This document shows positions 17,638 to 24,748 of a stretch of DNA of 64,000 nucleotides, piece by piece. A program made the position numbers and the translations under genes. The stretch comes from an uncultured Winogradskyella sp. (GTDB lineage Bacteria; Bacteroidota; Bacteroidia; Flavobacteriales; Flavobacteriaceae). Location: contig NZ_CANMIW010000004.1 of NCBI RefSeq assembly GCF_947498005.1, positions 186,001-250,000 on the forward strand, in the 5' to 3' direction. The first letter of the stretch is position 1. Every line of letters begins with the position of its first letter. The notes below the pieces were generated by a model. That model worked only from the letters and a program-made list of their open reading frames with translations. It ran no database searches and was not told the origin of the DNA.

Positions 17638-18942
17638 TTAATTCAGTGCTGCTTTATAAGTTGCTAAGCAGCGTTCTCTTGCCATTTTATGTTCTACAAT
17701 TGGTTTTGAGTAAGTCAACTCTTGAAAATCTGGAACCCACTCTTTTATGTATTCTAAATTCTTATCGAATTTTTGAATCTGAGTTGTAGGATTAAAAATT
17801 CTAAAATAAGGCGAAGCATCTACACCAGAACCAGCAACCCATTGCCAATTGCCCACATTACTAGACATATCGTAATCGTGAAGTTTCTCGGCAAAATAAG
17901 CTTCTCCTAATCGCCAATCCATCAATAAATGTTTACAAAGAAAACTACCAACCAACATTCTTACTCTATTGTGCATAAAGCCTGTCGCATTCAGTTGTCG
18001 CATACCTGCATCGACTAACGGATAACCAGTTTTACCTTCACACCAAGCTTTAAATTCAGTTTCATTATAACGCCATTCAATTCTGTCGTATTTTGGTTTA
18101 AAGGCTTCATCTTTTGTATGTGGAAAATGCCAAAGAATCTGCATAAAGAATTCGCGCCAAATTAACTCTTGCCAAAATATTTCATTGTCTTCAGCAATTG
18201 CTTTTTTAACCATTTTACGTATACTAACCGTTCCGAATCTTAAATGTGGTCCTAAACGTGAGGTTGCATCTTGTGCCGGAAAATTACGAGTAGCTTCATA
18301 GGTTTGAATCAATGTTGGTGTAACATCATAAGCTGCTATGTCTTGACTCGATTTTTCAAAACCAATATCAGCTAAGGTTAAATTAGGTAATCTACTATGT
18401 TCTATAAGATTGTCTAGATAAGAATTGGTATAGAAAATTTCTAAATCGAGCGTTCTAAATTTTTCTTTCCACTTGCGCATGTATGGTGTGTAAACCATGT
18501 ATGGTTTTCCATCGTTTTTTACAATTTCGCTTTTTTCAAAAATAACCTGGTCCTTATAGGTTTTGAATTCAATATTATGTTTCTCTAAGAGTGTTTTAAT
18601 TGAGGTATCTCGAGTTGTAGCATAAGGCTCATAATCATGATTTGTAAACACGGTTTCAATATCGTATTCTGAAATTAATTGCTTGTAGATGTCTTCAGGC
18701 TTTCCTTTATACATGGCAATACTACTGCTATGCTTATCTTGTAAAGTCTGTCTTAACCCTTGAAGTGTTTCAAAAATAAAAGTAACACGAGCATCATCTT
18801 TAGGTAGTTTTTCTAAAATTGTTGTATCAAATATGAAAATAGGAAGTACAGGATGTTCCGATTTTAAAGCTTCATAAAAACCGAGATTATCGTCTAATCT
18901 TAAATCTCTTCGAAACCAGAAAATGTTTACTTTTTTAGTCAT
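17638..18942 (-). CDS. phrB: Class I-type deoxyribodipyrimidine photolyase
   Basis: Light-driven repair of cyclobutane pyrimidine dimers using FADH- and an antenna pigment. 434 aa, slightly short of E. coli PhrB. N-terminal photolyase domain starts IFWFRRDLRLDDN. The FAD domain retains TGFMHNRVRM and the loop DYDMSSNVGNWQW (SSNVGNWQW at 360-368), which supplies the Asn next to flavin N5 and a Trp of the electron-transfer chain, followed by SPYFRIFNPTTQ. This is the most canonical of the four photolyase-family proteins in the island and the best candidate for actual CPD repair. It is last in the distal operon, 158 bases after the SRPBCC gene. Confidence 0.93.
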   Translation of the reverse strand: MTKKVNIFWFRRDLRLDDNLGFYEALKSEHPVLPIFIFDTTILEKLPKDDARVTFIFETLQGLRQTLQDKHSSSIAMYKGKPEDIYKQLISEYDIETVFTNHDYEPYATTRDTSIKTLLEKHNIEFKTYKDQVIFEKSEIVKNDGKPYMVYTPYMRKWKEKFRTLDLEIFYTNSYLDNLIEHSRLPNLTLADIGFEKSSQDIAAYDVTPTLIQTYEATRNFPAQDATSRLGPHLRFGTVSIRKMVKKAIAEDNEIFWQELIWREFFMQILWHFPHTKDEAFKPKYDRIEWRYNETEFKAWCEGKTGYPLVDAGMRQLNATGFMHNRVRMLVGSFLCKHLLMDWRLGEAYFAEKLHDYDMSSNVGNWQWVAGSGVDASPYFRIFNPTTQIQKFDKNLEYIKEWVPDFQELTYSKPIVEHKMARERCLATYKAALN

Positions 18943-18954
18943 GTGTTTTTTTAG

Positions 18955-19097
18955 TTAGTGGAAGGTTGAAATGTTGAAAGTTGAAAAAGTGTAAAGTAAA
19001 ATTGTAAAGTGAAAAGTACAAAGTCTTGCTTATTTAATCTGCTTTTAGAAACTCTGAGACTTTGTAGCTCTGTAACTATGAATCTCTGAATCTTTGC
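18955..19097. repeat. Degenerate short-word repeat tract in intergenic spacer
   Basis: The spacer is made of variants of a few words: GTTGAAA (three times around 18964-18986), GTAAAGT/GAAAAGTA (18990-19022), then CTCTGAGACTTTG, CTCTGTAACT, CTCTGAATCTTTG (19052-19097). It has the look of a low-copy flavobacterial intergenic repeat rather than coding or promoter sequence. Confidence 0.45.
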
Positions 19098-19100
19098 AAC

Positions 19101-19568
19101 TTACTGACCATATTTTCCAAACAATTCTTCCAGCTTTGTCGTCCTGTAATTAAAAATTTCTTCCAATTTTGGCTTCACTAAAATAGGATGGACGAGTTGC
19201 CCAAGGATGCCCATTGGTACTTTATAATCTATAATGTCTTCCATTTCTACGCCTCCTTCAATTTCTTTTATAAAGTGCTTATGATGCCAAAGTGCATAGG
19301 GGCCAAAACGCTGTTCGTCCACAAAATATTCATTATCTCTTACATGTGTAATTTCCGTAACCCATTTCGTTTTTATGCCTAAAACAGGTGTTACAATATA
19401 CTGAATGATTTGCCCTGGAAACATAGGTCGGTCTGCACCAGAGAGAATATCAAAACTCATATAATCTGGTGTGATGGTTTTTAAATTAGCAGGACTAGAT
19501 AAAAATGCCCAAGCCTCTTCTACTGAGATTGGTAAATTTTGCTTTTTGTGTAACGTGTATATTTTCAT
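19101..19568 (-). CDS. SRPBCC family protein
   Basis: 155 aa of the SRPBCC (START-like) fold: opening LPISVEEAWAFLSSPANLKTITP and the later FGPYALWHHKHFIKE and DIIDYKVPMG are typical of the cell-division-inhibitor/YfcH-like group often found near photolyases. Cytosolic, ligand unknown. It lies between tspO and phrB in the island. DUF2867-type proteins such as the one at 27.6 kb carry a similar fold as a C-terminal domain. Confidence 0.82.
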   Translation of the reverse strand: MKIYTLHKKQNLPISVEEAWAFLSSPANLKTITPDYMSFDILSGADRPMFPGQIIQYIVTPVLGIKTKWVTEITHVRDNEYFVDEQRFGPYALWHHKHFIKEIEGGVEMEDIIDYKVPMGILGQLVHPILVKPKLEEIFNYRTTKLEELFGKYGQ

Positions 19569-19616
19569 CTGTTGGTTTTATGAAATCTTATTGATGTATC
19601 GGTTGATAATTTTCTA

Positions 19617-20081
19617 TTAATTATTTAATACTATGTAGCCATTGAGCGATGTAGCAATGCAAAGCCAAATAATATAGGGTAGCAACAGGTATTTAATGTG
19701 GCTTAATTTATCGTCGCCAAACGTTATAAAGAAGTAGGTAATGAGTAAAGTGAGTGATAAGATATTAACGAATCCTAGTGTTGTGAATTGTTGATTAAAA
19801 AACAGATAATTCCAGCTAACATTTAAAATTACAGCAATAACGAATAGTGTTTTAACAAAATTAGAATTACGAACTGAAAATAAATAACTGAGGTATACAG
19901 AAAAACATATCATTATTAACGTCCATGCTGCTCCAAAAACCCAACCAGGTGGTGTCCAAGGTGCTTTGTTTAAATTAGAGTACCATTCGCCAGTTACAGC
20001 ATCTCCCATAAAATATCGACCTAAGGCAAGACCACCGAAATTAATAACTAGAAATAGAATAATAAGATAAATCTTGTTCAA
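19617..20081 (-). CDS. tspO: TspO/MBR family membrane protein
   Basis: Five-helix outer- or inner-membrane tryptophan-rich sensory protein, 154 aa. WTPPGWVFGAAWTLI is the family hallmark (helix 2), and LNVSWNYLFF is the helix 4 motif. TspO binds porphyrins and is linked to photo-oxidative stress in bacteria, which suits this island. The start codon is TTG at 20081, directly before NKIYLI; no ATG fits. It begins only one base past the stop of the small upstream gene, indicating tight translational linkage. Confidence 0.93.
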   Translation of the reverse strand: MNKIYLIILFLVINFGGLALGRYFMGDAVTGEWYSNLNKAPWTPPGWVFGAAWTLIMICFSVYLSYLFSVRNSNFVKTLFVIAVILNVSWNYLFFNQQFTTLGFVNILSLTLLITYFFITFGDDKLSHIKYLLLPYIIWLCIATSLNGYIVLNN

Positions 20082-20082
20082 T

Positions 20083-20253
20083 TTACGATGCTTTTAATTG
20101 TTCAATTTTGTCCATTACTAATTGTGCTTCGGCATATTTTTTATCACTTTCGCCTCGGTTTGTAGCAGACAATTTATGCCAGTCTGCCATCAATTTTTTA
20201 TATTGTTTTTGAAGCTTTTCTAATTCTGAAGTTTTTTTAAAGAGTCCAAACAT
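20083..20253 (-). CDS. Small Lacal_2735-family protein (56 aa)
   Basis: Reading the minus strand from the ATG at 20253 gives 56 codons beginning MFGLFKKTSELEKLQ and ending KIEQLKAS before TAA at 20083-20085. It is lysine-rich and predicted helical/coiled, with WHKLSATNRGESDKKYAEA matching the small Lacal_2735-type family of Flavobacteriia. Function unknown. It fits exactly between gpx (six-base gap) and tspO (one-base gap), which supports it as a real gene. Confidence 0.85.
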   Translation of the reverse strand: MFGLFKKTSELEKLQKQYKKLMADWHKLSATNRGESDKKYAEAQLVMDKIEQLKAS

Positions 20254-20259
20254 AATGTT

Positions 20260-20748
20260 CTATTTAAGGTGTTTTGTGATTCGAGAGCTCATTGGCTTTG
20301 TAATGGAAAAATAATAGTCTAAAAAGCCGCCATGCTCATCTAATAAGTATTTTTGAAAATTCCAACGTACATTAGAGTTTTGTTTTCCGTTTAAAGATTT
20401 ATTTGTAAGCCAAGCGTATAATGGATGTTGAGAGCTGCCTTTAACGTCAACTTTTTCGGTTATTAAAAATGAAACACCATAATTAATTTCACAAAACTCT
20501 TGTATCTCGTTTGCATTACCAGGTTCTTGATTTCCAAACTGATTACAAGGCACACCAATAACCACTAACTTATCTTTATATGTATCTTGAAGCTCTTGTA
20601 ACGCTCTATATTGAGGTGTAAAACCACATTTAGAAGCCACATTAATAAAGAGTATCTTTTTACCTTTAAAGTGTTGGAAATCTATAGGTTGACCTTGCAG
20701 GCTGTTAATCTTTATATCGTACACGGATTGCGTAGCAGTTGCTATCAT
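20260..20748 (-). CDS. Glutathione peroxidase-type thiol peroxidase
   Basis: 162 aa. Peroxidatic Cys41 lies in NVASKCGFTPQYRAL; GVPCNQFGNQEPG supplies the Gln and VRWNFQKYL the Trp of the catalytic site. The peroxidatic residue is Cys, not Sec, so it probably uses thioredoxin as reductant, as is usual for bacterial members. It detoxifies hydroperoxides, in line with the light/oxidative stress theme of its operon. Confidence 0.95.
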   Translation of the reverse strand: MIATATQSVYDIKINSLQGQPIDFQHFKGKKILFINVASKCGFTPQYRALQELQDTYKDKLVVIGVPCNQFGNQEPGNANEIQEFCEINYGVSFLITEKVDVKGSSQHPLYAWLTNKSLNGKQNSNVRWNFQKYLLDEHGGFLDYYFSITKPMSSRITKHLK

Positions 20749-20779
20749 GATGTTTTGGTATTAAGTAATTAAATGGTAT

Positions 20780-21466
20780 TTACAATTTGAAACTTACGAT
20801 GCCACAGTCCATTTCAAATATTTGTCCTGACATAGAAGCCGCTTTTTCTGATAATAAAAAGCCAGCCATATCTGCAACTTCTTTAGGTTGAAGATATTTT
20901 TTTAAGGGATGACGTTCATTCATATTGTCAATCATCCGTTCATTACGCAATAATTTTGAAGCCAACTCTGTGTCGGTAACCGTTGGTGCAATTGCATTAA
21001 CGCGTATGTTGGGTGCTAATTCTGCACCTAAAGATTTTGTTAAGCCTTCAATTGCAGATTTTGAAGCTGCTACACTTGCATGAAAAGGCATGCCTAACTT
21101 GGCAGCAACCGTACTAAACAGTACAATTGATGGTTTATTACCATTTTTTAAAGCTGGTAAATACTTTTGTATTGCCTTTACAGCTCCAATAACATTGATG
21201 TCAAAATCATTTTTAAAATCATCAACGCTAAGTCTGTTTATGGGTTTAAGATTAATACTTCCAGGACAATACACTAATCCGTCGGCTTCATCGAAGTCTG
21301 GTAATTCATCAGTTAAAATATCACAATCGTAATGTTTTAAATTAGGATGTGAATCTTCTGGCGATGTACGACTGATATTTACAATCTCATCATAAGAAGA
21401 AAGCAAAGATGAGATAATTGCATTACCAATACCTTTGCTTCCTCCAATAATAATTAATCTTTTCAT
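20780..21466 (-). CDS. SDR family oxidoreductase lacking the catalytic Tyr
   Basis: 228 aa Rossmann protein. GGSKGIG (8-14) binds NAD(P), Ser118 is in place (FSTVAAK) and Lys136 is in place. However, the position of the usual catalytic Tyr is Val132 (SVAASK instead of YxxSK). The C-terminus GQIFEMDCGI is normal. Located just downstream of folE, it may act on a pterin or other carbonyl substrate, but the lost Tyr makes a standard dehydrogenase mechanism doubtful. Confidence 0.88.
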   Translation of the reverse strand: MKRLIIIGGSKGIGNAIISSLLSSYDEIVNISRTSPEDSHPNLKHYDCDILTDELPDFDEADGLVYCPGSINLKPINRLSVDDFKNDFDINVIGAVKAIQKYLPALKNGNKPSIVLFSTVAAKLGMPFHASVAASKSAIEGLTKSLGAELAPNIRVNAIAPTVTDTELASKLLRNERMIDNMNERHPLKKYLQPKEVADMAGFLLSEKAASMSGQIFEMDCGIVSFKL

Positions 21467-21474
21467 TGTTAAAT

Positions 21475-21705
21475 TTAAGAGGTTGCTGTTAATGGTCTAC
21501 CTTTTAAGCGCTTTTCAATCTTTTGCTTAATCACTGTAAGACGCTTCATTAAGTCCATTAATTTGGTATCTTTCTCTTTCTTATATAATTCGTTGACTTC
21601 TAATATTAAATCTTTAGCCTCTCTTGCTGCTAAAATTCTGTCACTTGTTGTTTTAAATGAAAACTTTCTGTTTTCAAATTCTAAAGCTTTTTCTACTGTA
21701 CTCAT
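21475..21705 (-). CDS. Conserved small helical protein of unknown function (76 aa)
   Basis: Highly charged, Lys/Glu-rich and predicted all-helical (AAREAKDLILEVNELYKKEK, then KLMDLMKRLTVIKQKIEKRL). No signal peptide or known motif. It lies three bases after folE and eight before the SDR gene, so it is clearly within the operon. I do not recognise a named domain. Confidence 0.75.
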   Translation of the reverse strand: MSTVEKALEFENRKFSFKTTSDRILAAREAKDLILEVNELYKKEKDTKLMDLMKRLTVIKQKIEKRLKGRPLTATS

Positions 21706-21708
21706 AGC

Positions 21709-22398
21709 TTACTTGTTTAAATAGTTTTGTAATTCTAAAATTTTTGAAGCGTTATTAAATTCGCCTCCATAAAATGTTGTTATCGTTGTAGAAGTATCGT
21801 CTTGTACACCTCTAGAAGACACACATAAATGCTTGGCATCTATGATTACTGCCACGTCTTCAGTTTCTAAAACTGATTTTAATTCATTAGCAATTTGGTT
21901 TGTTAATCGCTCTTGAACTTGAGGACGTTTGGCATAGTATTGAACAATTCTGTTTAATTTAGAAAGTCCAATAACTTTTCCAGATGATTTGTATGCAATA
22001 TGTGCTTTTCCTATAATAGGTACAAAATGATGCTCACAATTAGAGTAGAAGGTAATATTTTTTTCTACTAACATCTGATTATATTGATATTTATTTTCAA
22101 AAAGAGCCATTTTAGGCTTGTTTTTAGGGTCTAAACCAGAAAATATCTCTTCAATATACATTTTTGCTACACGGTCTGGTGTGCCTTGAAGTGAATCGTC
22201 GGTTAAATCTAAACCCATAACATCCATTATTTCTGAAAATAAAATAGATATGCGTTTTTTCTTTTCTTCATTAGACATATCAAAAGCATTGGCTTTCATT
22301 GGTGTGTCTAAACTTGTAAATAAATGGTCGTCGCCTATCGCTTCGTTTGTAAAACCATTAAGCTGTCCATTGTCTTTGGAAGTCGTTTCTGTATTCAT
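21709..22398 (-). CDS. folE: GTP cyclohydrolase I
   Basis: Converts GTP to 7,8-dihydroneopterin triphosphate, the first step to folates and pterins. 229 aa. Zinc ligands C121 and H124 (NCEHHFVPI) and C192 (KHLCVSSRG) are present, plus the substrate loop TPDRVAKMY. The first 40 residues are a family-variable extension. Placement among photolyase genes suggests supply of methenyl-tetrahydrofolate antenna for photolyase and CRY-DASH; this is inference. A second folE elsewhere in the genome is possible. Confidence 0.96.
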   Translation of the reverse strand: MNTETTSKDNGQLNGFTNEAIGDDHLFTSLDTPMKANAFDMSNEEKKKRISILFSEIMDVMGLDLTDDSLQGTPDRVAKMYIEEIFSGLDPKNKPKMALFENKYQYNQMLVEKNITFYSNCEHHFVPIIGKAHIAYKSSGKVIGLSKLNRIVQYYAKRPQVQERLTNQIANELKSVLETEDVAVIIDAKHLCVSSRGVQDDTSTTITTFYGGEFNNASKILELQNYLNK

Positions 22399-22453
22399 AG
22401 AATCTTTTTAATGTGCTGTCTTTAAGTACTCCAAACTTAAATCAAAGCACGTG

Positions 22454-22726
22454 TTAACGTTTTGAAATAGAGTTATTTGATATTGTTCTTTGCCTCGAGC
22501 ATTTAAATCTGCCTTTGTCAAACGTTCTTTTTTTACTGTGTTTAGTAGCTCTGCCTTGCACTCTCGCTCTCCATAATCTAAAGCTACTTGGTTTTAATTC
22601 GCGTCTCATCAAATTAATAACCTCTTGTTCTTTTAAATTAAATTGAAACGTAATAGCATCAAACGGTGTTCTGTCTTCCCATGCCATTTCAATAATTCGG
22701 TCAATGTCTTTTAGTTCTAAATTCAT
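22454..22726 (-). CDS. TIGR03643 family protein
   Basis: 90 aa; the family's diagnostic opening DIDRIIEMAWEDRTPFDAI is followed by FNLKEQEVINLMRRELKPSSFRLWR, rich in uncommon Trp and Met. The C-terminus is very basic (RVQGRATKHSKKR...), pointing to nucleic-acid contact, and the first half resembles a helix-turn-helix. Function unknown; members occur mostly in marine bacteria. Its ATG overlaps the stop of the gene upstream by four bases. Confidence 0.88.
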   Translation of the reverse strand: MNLELKDIDRIIEMAWEDRTPFDAITFQFNLKEQEVINLMRRELKPSSFRLWRARVQGRATKHSKKRTFDKGRFKCSRQRTISNNSISKR

Positions 22727-23154
22727 AGTCCATGAGGCATTGCATGTTGTAAATCGTACTTTACTTTTTCATCCATTAATTTGTCAAAAAACTTCTTATT
22801 CTCTTTAAAAGTTTTATTGGCTCTAAAGTGCACAAATTTTCCTTGTGCATGTATGCTAGACCCATTGATTTTATATATAACGAGATGGTAATAAGGTATA
22901 ATCCATGTAAAATTCTTTAAGCCTTTGTTAATTCTAATTAAAATACCTTTTGGTCTCAATTCAATATTTCCGTAATTAATATCAGATACCAAATTTATTA
23001 TAGATTGCATATTTGGACTCACATCATCAATAATCATACGCTTAGAACCTACACCATTCATTTTCAATTTCTGTACCAAACTAAAGGGACTGCCAACTAA
23101 GTCGGCAATTATTTGCTTGTGTTCAGAATTGTGATGTGTGGTATTTAATATCAT
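22723..23154 (-). CDS. Hypothetical protein, first gene of the distal island operon
   Basis: 143 aa, soluble, no signal peptide. Visible segments are VGSPFSLVQKLKMNGVGSKR (5' third), alternating strands around IELRPKGILIRINKGLKNFTWI, and a C-terminal FRANKTFKENKKFFDKLM helix. I do not recognise the family. It is preceded by the 28-bp inverted repeat and a TATATTTG -7 element, so it heads the operon that runs through folE towards phrB. Confidence 0.75.
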   Translation of the reverse strand: MILNTTHHNSEHKQIIADLVGSPFSLVQKLKMNGVGSKRMIIDDVSPNMQSIINLVSDINYGNIELRPKGILIRINKGLKNFTWIIPYYHLVIYKINGSSIHAQGKFVHFRANKTFKENKKFFDKLMDEKVKYDLQHAMPHGL

Positions 23155-23161
23155 ATATTAT

Positions 23162-23203
23162 CAAATATACATAATGTTTAATGATTATATAAAAAGATTA
23201 AAC
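23162..23203 (-). promoter_or_regulatory. Promoter and 28-bp inverted repeat of distal island operon
   Basis: On the minus strand GTTTAA-N16-TTAAAC (plus coordinates 23176-23203) is followed six bases later by TATATTTG (23162-23169), a perfect Bacteroidota -7 element. No TTG lies at the normal -33 distance; the repeat covers that region. The same arrangement precedes the TetR gene at 31.7 kb, and flanking bases are also shared (ATAATGTTTAAT on one side, TTAAACAAAA and TTAACA on the other). Confidence 0.65.
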
Positions 23204-23256
23204 AAAAATTAACAGATAATTATGACTATGGAATTTATTGTGTAATGGAATAAAAA

Positions 23257-24747
23257 TCAATCACTTCTCAACATACGTTTTCTATCTTGTAACGTATGTC
23301 GTTTTAAGATTCTATAACTTTCACTAATAACCTCTGCATCGTTTTTCATATTCCAAAGAATTTCACTTGCGCGTTTTCGGTTTTCTTTGATATCTACTAT
23401 AGGCGTTGGGTAGTCTTTGCCTGGCTTAAAGTTGTAAAAGGCTTTTTCCATCTCAGTCATCAAATAAGGTTCATGGATAAAAGGTGTATCCAAGTGTGCC
23501 AATTCTGGAACCCATTTTTTAATAAAAACCGCATCAGGATCGTGCTTTAAACCATTAAGGGTTGGATTGTAAATTCTAAGATTATTGATGCCCGTTTCGC
23601 CTGCTTGCATCTGTAATTGTGGAAAATGAATGCCAGGTTCGAAATCTAAAAATTGTTGTGATAAATGTGTGGTTGCAGCCTGCCAAGGTTGCCAGAGGAT
23701 ATGCGTAAAAAAAGATGCCAACATGGCACGCATTCTAAATTTTACGTATCCTGTTTCAAGTAAACAGCGCATACTTGCATCTACTAACGGAAATCCGGTT
23801 TGGCCTTCTTTCCATGCCGTTTGGTAGGTTTCAGATAGCGTTTTCTTTAGTTTATGATAGCCTTTGTTAACACTTGCGTTTTCCATGGTGTGTTCCATTT
23901 CAAACTTTTGAATGAAATGTGCTTGCCATCGTAATCTTGAAATAAATGCACCAATATGACGCTTATCTTTAGATTCGGATTGAAATTGTTTAGCTTTCTG
24001 AAAGACTTGCCTAATAGATAAATTTCCCCAAGCAATGTATGGCGAAATTCTACTGCAACTTGTCCTTGAAGCTTCCGGTTTTGAAATATTAACCATGTAG
24101 TCTTCATGTCTGTTTTCAAAAAATGAATTGGCATATTTCCAACCCATGGTGGTGCCCCCTTTTTGAAACTTGGTGTCTTCAGGTGTGGATAAATCGGTAA
24201 CGGTCAACACGTTTTCTAAACTTTCAATTTCTGAATGATTTAAAAACTGATTGTCGCTAGGTTGAAAAACTTCCAAAGCACTGTTCATATACGTTTCCCA
24301 ATTTTCAAACCAATGGTCTCTATTCACTAATCCGCGTTCAACACCATTATTTTTAGATTCTTCCCAGTTAATAAAATTATTTCTACAATAGCGTGTAAAT
24401 TCTTTGTCTCTGTTGTAGGTCACTAATAATCCAGTTTCCACATGCGAAAAAACAGTATCAATTTTATAAAACTCTTGCAGTTGATTAAACGCACTCGTAA
24501 TATCACTAGTTACCGTTAATACTTTGGTTTGGTGTGCCGCAAGGTTTTTGTTTAAATCTCTTAAAGATTCTTTTATAAAGTTGAAATGTCTATCACTGTA
24601 ATGTGCATCATTCAGTAATAAATGTTCAAAAACATAAATAATAAGAACACGTTTGCCTGATTTTAATGCATTCGAAATGGCTTCATTATCTTGAAGTCTT
24701 AAATCGCGTTTCAACCAAACGATAGTAATGTGTTCTTTTGCTTTCAT
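23257..24747 (-). CDS. Divergent photolyase/cryptochrome-family flavoprotein
   Basis: 496 aa. The N-terminal antenna domain starts IVWLKRDLRLQDNEAI and the FAD domain includes GQTGFPLVDASMRCLLETGY and RIYNPTLNGLKHDPD, so the family is clear. The FAD loop is unusual: where phrB in this island reads DYDMSSNVGNWQW, this protein reads FEPGIHFPQLQMQ (around residues 370-381), losing the Asn near flavin N5 and the Trp. TGWMHNR-type residues are also changed (TGYVKFRMR). It may be a photosensor or a repair enzyme of another class. The gene starts one base after the stop of the preceding photolyase-family gene. Confidence 0.88.
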   Translation of the reverse strand: MKAKEHITIVWLKRDLRLQDNEAISNALKSGKRVLIIYVFEHLLLNDAHYSDRHFNFIKESLRDLNKNLAAHQTKVLTVTSDITSAFNQLQEFYKIDTVFSHVETGLLVTYNRDKEFTRYCRNNFINWEESKNNGVERGLVNRDHWFENWETYMNSALEVFQPSDNQFLNHSEIESLENVLTVTDLSTPEDTKFQKGGTTMGWKYANSFFENRHEDYMVNISKPEASRTSCSRISPYIAWGNLSIRQVFQKAKQFQSESKDKRHIGAFISRLRWQAHFIQKFEMEHTMENASVNKGYHKLKKTLSETYQTAWKEGQTGFPLVDASMRCLLETGYVKFRMRAMLASFFTHILWQPWQAATTHLSQQFLDFEPGIHFPQLQMQAGETGINNLRIYNPTLNGLKHDPDAVFIKKWVPELAHLDTPFIHEPYLMTEMEKAFYNFKPGKDYPTPIVDIKENRKRASEILWNMKNDAEVISESYRILKRHTLQDRKRMLRSD

Positions 24748-24748
24748 C

